From Aeromonas piscicola (lineage in GTDB: Bacteria; Pseudomonadota; Gammaproteobacteria; Enterobacterales; Aeromonadaceae), in assembly GCF_000820005.1 (NCBI RefSeq), contig NZ_CDBL01000057.1, positions 62,001 through 126,000 of the forward strand: a stretch of DNA of 64,000 bases, in the 5' to 3' direction. This document shows positions 60,963 to 64,000 of this stretch, one piece after another. Below the pieces are notes generated by a model. It ran no database searches, was not told the origin of the DNA, and saw only the letters and a list, made by a program, of their open reading frames with translations. Within the stretch, counting starts at the first letter, position 1. The number at the start of each line of letters is the position of its first letter. Made by a program: the position numbers and the translations under genes.

Positions 60963-61052
60963 GGGCTGACCGGATTGGGAAAAGAGCCAGTTTGCCAGCC
61001 CCCGGAGGAGCTGGCAAACGGCAGCTTATGGCTTGAACCGGGCGATGGCGGC

Positions 61053-62195
61053 TCAGACGCTCTTGCTGGCGGGCTCGGTCGCAGGCTGGAACTGGCCTAT
61101 CATTCGCAGCGCCTCCAGCATCCGCTGGTTGAAGCTGGTAAAGCTGTTCACCTGAGCCGGTTCGTTCTGGCCGCGGGCCGCCAGCACCGCAGGGGTCAGC
61201 GCCTGCTGCTGCGATTCCGGCAGCAGGGCATCCGCCTGTTGCTGCACCTGATCGAGCTTGGGCAGATAGTCCGCCAGCGGCTTGAGCATGTCCTGCAGCG
61301 AGTGGGCTCCCTGGTAGGTCTGGCTCAGCTTGAGGCTCTGCTTGAGCTTGAGGGAGTAGGAGGCGAGCTGGCTGTCATCCAGTTGCAGGTCACCCGCCTT
61401 CTTCAGCAGATCCTCGAAGTTGCCGGAGAAGAAATTCCCCGCCAGATCATCGATCCCCTTGACCAGCTTGCCGATGGAGTCCATCTCCTCACTGCTGAGA
61501 TCCCCCTCCAGCGAGAAGCTGAAGCTCTGGCTCGACTTGAGGCTGAACTGGCTGCCGCTGTCGTCTTTCTGGGACTTGGTCTGCCAGCTGTCATTGAAAC
61601 GCAGCACCACCTTGTCGCCATCTTTGGTCTGGATCTCCAGCGAGCCCTGCTGGCGACTAGCCATCTCGGCCTGCCCCATGTCGGTGGAAGAGACCTTGCC
61701 GAAGAACTCCTTCTCGAACTGATCGAGCCCCTTCTGGATCAGCTTGTAGCTCTGATCGATACCGGTCTTGATGTCTTCGTTATCGGTGGCCCAGTCGCCC
61801 AGCTGCTTCCTGGCGTCACCGAAGCCCTTGTCCACCCCCTTGCGGGCCTGCTCCATCATGCCGGTCAGGTCGTCGTCTGACTTGCCGTCCGCACGGGCGG
61901 CCCCCAGCCGGCCGGTGACGAACTGCAATACGTTGTCCGCCACCGACTGGAAGTCGAACAGGGTCTCCGGGGTTATCTCCTCGGGTTCTTGTGCCTTGGG
62001 GGCCTGATAACCCTGACCGTTGATCTCCAGCGCAAACTGCAACGCCTGCTGCACCAGCACCTGGGCCCACTTGGGCGGCTTGTGCAGGGAGACCTCCTCT
62101 GCGCTGCTGGTCTGCTTCTCTTGTGCCTGTTGGGGTGCCTTGGGCGAAACGCCCACTCCCTTGGGTTGGGCTGAGCCCACGCCGTCGATTTGCAT
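61053..62195 (-). CDS. DUF5610-domain protein of unknown function
   Basis: This 380-residue soluble, Gln/Ser/Lys-rich protein starts [20 protein letters not shown] with a flexible N-terminus. A segment [18 protein letters not shown], then [44 protein letters not shown] resembles DUF5610, and a middle amphipathic Ser-rich part follows. The frame is open throughout with normal codon use. GGGAGGACACATT precedes the ATG. No signal peptide is visible. It diverges from trmA. The family name is from memory. Confidence 0.7.
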   Translation of the reverse strand: MQIDGVGSAQPKGVGVSPKAPQQAQEKQTSSAEEVSLHKPPKWAQVLVQQALQFALEINGQGYQAPKAQEPEEITPETLFDFQSVADNVLQFVTGRLGAARADGKSDDDLTGMMEQARKGVDKGFGDARKQLGDWATDNEDIKTGIDQSYKLIQKGLDQFEKEFFGKVSSTDMGQAEMASRQQGSLEIQTKDGDKVVLRFNDSWQTKSQKDDSGSQFSLKSSQSFSFSLEGDLSSEEMDSIGKLVKGIDDLAGNFFSGNFEDLLKKAGDLQLDDSQLASYSLKLKQSLKLSQTYQGAHSLQDMLKPLADYLPKLDQVQQQADALLPESQQQALTPAVLAARGQNEPAQVNSFTSFNQRMLEALRMIGQFQPATEPASKSV

Positions 62196-62366
62196 AATGT
62201 GTCCTCCCACCATGCCTGTAGATCAGGTATCGGCCTGACTGAACACTTCTTGACCACAAAATACTGGACAATCTGCAACGGCCTTTTAAAATCCACACCC
62301 TTTGGGTGGCCCGTTGCCTTCCCCCGATTTCGACCCGGCCCTGCCGGTGTGCATGTGAGGTATATC

Positions 62367-63500
62367 ATGACCCAAATCCAGCAAGCTGGCGCCGACTCCC
62401 AGGCCCTGCGGACTCCCGCCGACTACCAGGCCCAGCTCGACGAGAAGCGCGAGCGACTCACCCAGCTGTTTACCGGGTTCAATCCGCCCTCACTGGAGGT
62501 GCATGCCTCCCCCGCCGAGCATTACCGGATGCGCGCCGAGTTCCGCATCTGGCACGAGGGAGATGACCTCTTCCACTGCATGTATGCCCAGGCCACCAAG
62601 GAGATCATCCGGGTCGATGCGTTTCCCACCGCCAGCCTTTTGATCAACCAGCTGATGCCGGTGCTGCTGGCAGGGCTGCGCCCGCACTTTGTGCTGCGTC
62701 GCAAGCTGTTCCAGATCGATTACCTCTCGACCCAATCCGGCCAGATCATCGTGAGCCTGCTCTACCATCGCAAACTCGAAGCCGAGTGGCAGCAAGCCGC
62801 CGAGACGCTGCAAGCCGATCTGCGGGCTCAGGGGTTCGACCTGCGGCTGATTGGCCGCGCCCACAAGCAGAAGATCTGTCTGGGCGATGACTTCGTCATC
62901 GAGCAGCTCAACGTGGCCGGCCGCCAGCTCACCTACAAGCAGGTGGAGAACAGCTTCACCCAGCCCAACGCGGCCATCAATGAGCAGATGCTGGGCTGGG
63001 CGCTGGATGTGACCAAGGGGAGCGAAGGAGACTTGCTGGAGCTCTACTGCGGCAACGGCAACTTCTCCATCGCGCTGGCCCAGAATTTTCGCAAGGTACT
63101 GGCCACCGAGATCGCCAAGCCGAGCGTCGACTCAGCCCAGTTCAACATCGCCGCCAACGGTGTCGACAACCTGATCATACTGCGCATGTCGGCCGAGGAG
63201 TTCACCATGGCGATGCGCGGCGAGCGGGAGTTCAACCGCCTCAAGGGGGTCGATCTCAAGAGTTATCAGTGCAACACCATCTTCGTCGACCCGCCCCGCG
63301 CAGGTCTCGACGATGCCACGGTCAAACTGGTGCAGGAGTACGACAACATCCTCTACATCTCCTGCAACCCGGAGACACTGCAGGCCAACATGGCGGTGCT
63401 GGGCGAGACCCACGAAGTCGCCCGCTTTGCTCTGTTTGACCAGTTTCCCTGGACCCATCACATGGAAGCCGGGGTCTATCTGAAGCGCAAGGCTGGCTGA
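62367..63500 (+). CDS. trmA: tRNA (uracil-5-)-methyltransferase TrmA
   Basis: This SAM-dependent enzyme forms m5U54 (ribothymidine) in the T loop of tRNAs. The 377-residue product has [15 protein letters not shown], the SAM motif [26 protein letters not shown] and the catalytic cysteine/glutamate in [16 protein letters not shown] 62367 ([15 protein letters not shown]) follows GTGAGGTATATC, and the upstream in-frame extension is unrelated. It ends 138 bp before the rstA start. Confidence 0.94.
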   Translation: MTQIQQAGADSQALRTPADYQAQLDEKRERLTQLFTGFNPPSLEVHASPAEHYRMRAEFRIWHEGDDLFHCMYAQATKEIIRVDAFPTASLLINQLMPVLLAGLRPHFVLRRKLFQIDYLSTQSGQIIVSLLYHRKLEAEWQQAAETLQADLRAQGFDLRLIGRAHKQKICLGDDFVIEQLNVAGRQLTYKQVENSFTQPNAAINEQMLGWALDVTKGSEGDLLELYCGNGNFSIALAQNFRKVLATEIAKPSVDSAQFNIAANGVDNLIILRMSAEEFTMAMRGEREFNRLKGVDLKSYQCNTIFVDPPRAGLDDATVKLVQEYDNILYISCNPETLQANMAVLGETHEVARFALFDQFPWTHHMEAGVYLKRKAG

Positions 63501-63530
63501 TTTCGAGCCGTCTGCACGACCAGTATGACG

Positions 63531-63560
63531 ACAGGGCATGCGGGCCCTGTTTGATTATTT
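63531..63560 (+). terminator. Possible weak terminator after trmA
   Basis: The 7-bp stem ACAGGGC / GCCCTGT with a 6-nt loop is followed by TTGATTATTT, a poor T-tract. Confidence 0.4.
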
Positions 63561-63638
63561 ATCCCAGTGCACGCCGGGCTGGGAGCCGTTATGCTGGCGG
63601 CACGCGCATCCGCGCCACAGCCTGGGTGTCATGCCACA

Positions 63639-64000
63639 ATGCAACGCATTCTTTTTGTTGAAGATGATCCCGAAATAGGCCAGCTCATCAGCAGCTGGCT
63701 TGCCCGCCACGACATGGAGGTGCTGCTGGAACCCAGAGGCGACCTGGCACTGGCCAGAGCCTTGGCCGAGCAACCCGACCTGGTGCTGCTCGACATCATG
63801 CTGCCGGGGCAAGATGGCCTCTCCCTGTGCCGGGATCTGCGCCCGCGCTTCAAGGGCCCCATCGTCATGCTCACCTCCCTCGACAGCGACATGAACCAGA
63901 TCCTCAGCCTGGAGCTGGGTGCCAACGACTACATCCTCAAGACAACGCCGCCCCCCGTGCTGCTGGCCCGGCTGCGGGTCCAGTTCCGCCAGCAGGGGCA
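63639..64000 (+). CDS. rstA: Response regulator RstA, N-terminal part, cut by window edge
   Basis: This is an OmpR-family two-component response regulator. The visible 120 residues form a receiver domain with the acidic pocket E8-D9-D10 (LFVEDDPEIG), the phospho-acceptor D52 in LVLLDIMLPGQDG, and the conserved Lys segment NDYILKTTPP. GPIVMLTSLDSDMNQILSLELGA matches E. coli RstA almost exactly. The C-terminal winged-helix domain lies beyond the window. ATG 63639 lacks a strong ribosome-binding site. Confidence 0.88.
   Translation, partial: MQRILFVEDDPEIGQLISSWLARHDMEVLLEPRGDLALARALAEQPDLVLLDIMLPGQDGLSLCRDLRPRFKGPIVMLTSLDSDMNQILSLELGANDYILKTTPPPVLLARLRVQFRQQG

Overview
The window looks like chromosomal DNA of an Aeromonas species. 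It is GC-rich and gammaproteobacterial, with core blocks such as argS-ftsN-hslVU, nirBDC-cysG and galETKM, plus a polyamine operon in the Pseudomonas spuBCDEFGH order. I could run no searches, so assignments rest on recognised protein families, motifs and gene order. No transposase, integrase, CRISPR array or rRNA was seen.

Left part (1-15 kb): a truncated chemoreceptor is followed by a galactose regulon. It comprises mglBAC (high-affinity galactose ABC transporter), a LacZ-type beta-galactosidase, a GalR/GalS-type repressor, galETKM, and an aldo/keto reductase. Three promoters (mglB, lacZ, galE) each carry a GalR/GalS-type operator about 18-21 bp upstream of a CRP-like site. uppP follows.

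Middle part (16-42 kb): an ECF sigma/ChrR anti-sigma pair with a matching promoter, a small LON-domain protein, argS-ftsN, hslVU behind a sigma-32 promoter, an MFS exporter diverging from a LysR regulator that has lost part of its DNA-binding domain, nirBDC-cysG behind an FNR/NarL-type promoter, mgtE, an HBM chemoreceptor, and rraA. A RyhB small RNA gene with Fur box, promoter and terminator lies in the rraA-yhhQ gap. yhhQ has a preQ1-I-like riboswitch. Then come selO, a small cytochrome c, recQ, yigI, an AbiTii-like orphan gene, a nine-copy heptamer repeat and tRNA-Pro(CGG).

Right part (42-64 kb): yiiM, the leftward spu polyamine uptake/catabolism operon behind a sigma-54-type promoter, a DksA-like gene, a periplasmic binding-protein-like gene, a DUF962/Mpo1-like membrane protein, a frameshifted creA, ldhA, yegD followed by three degenerate tandem copies of its own 3' end, a META-domain lipoprotein, an HDOD protein, malZ, a cobalamin-adenosyltransferase-like protein, a DUF5610 protein, trmA, and the start of rstA.

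The strongest non-coding signals are RyhB and its predicted pairing with the nirB translation start in the same window, the yhhQ riboswitch, the shared architecture of the three galactose promoters, and the repeated yegD tail.
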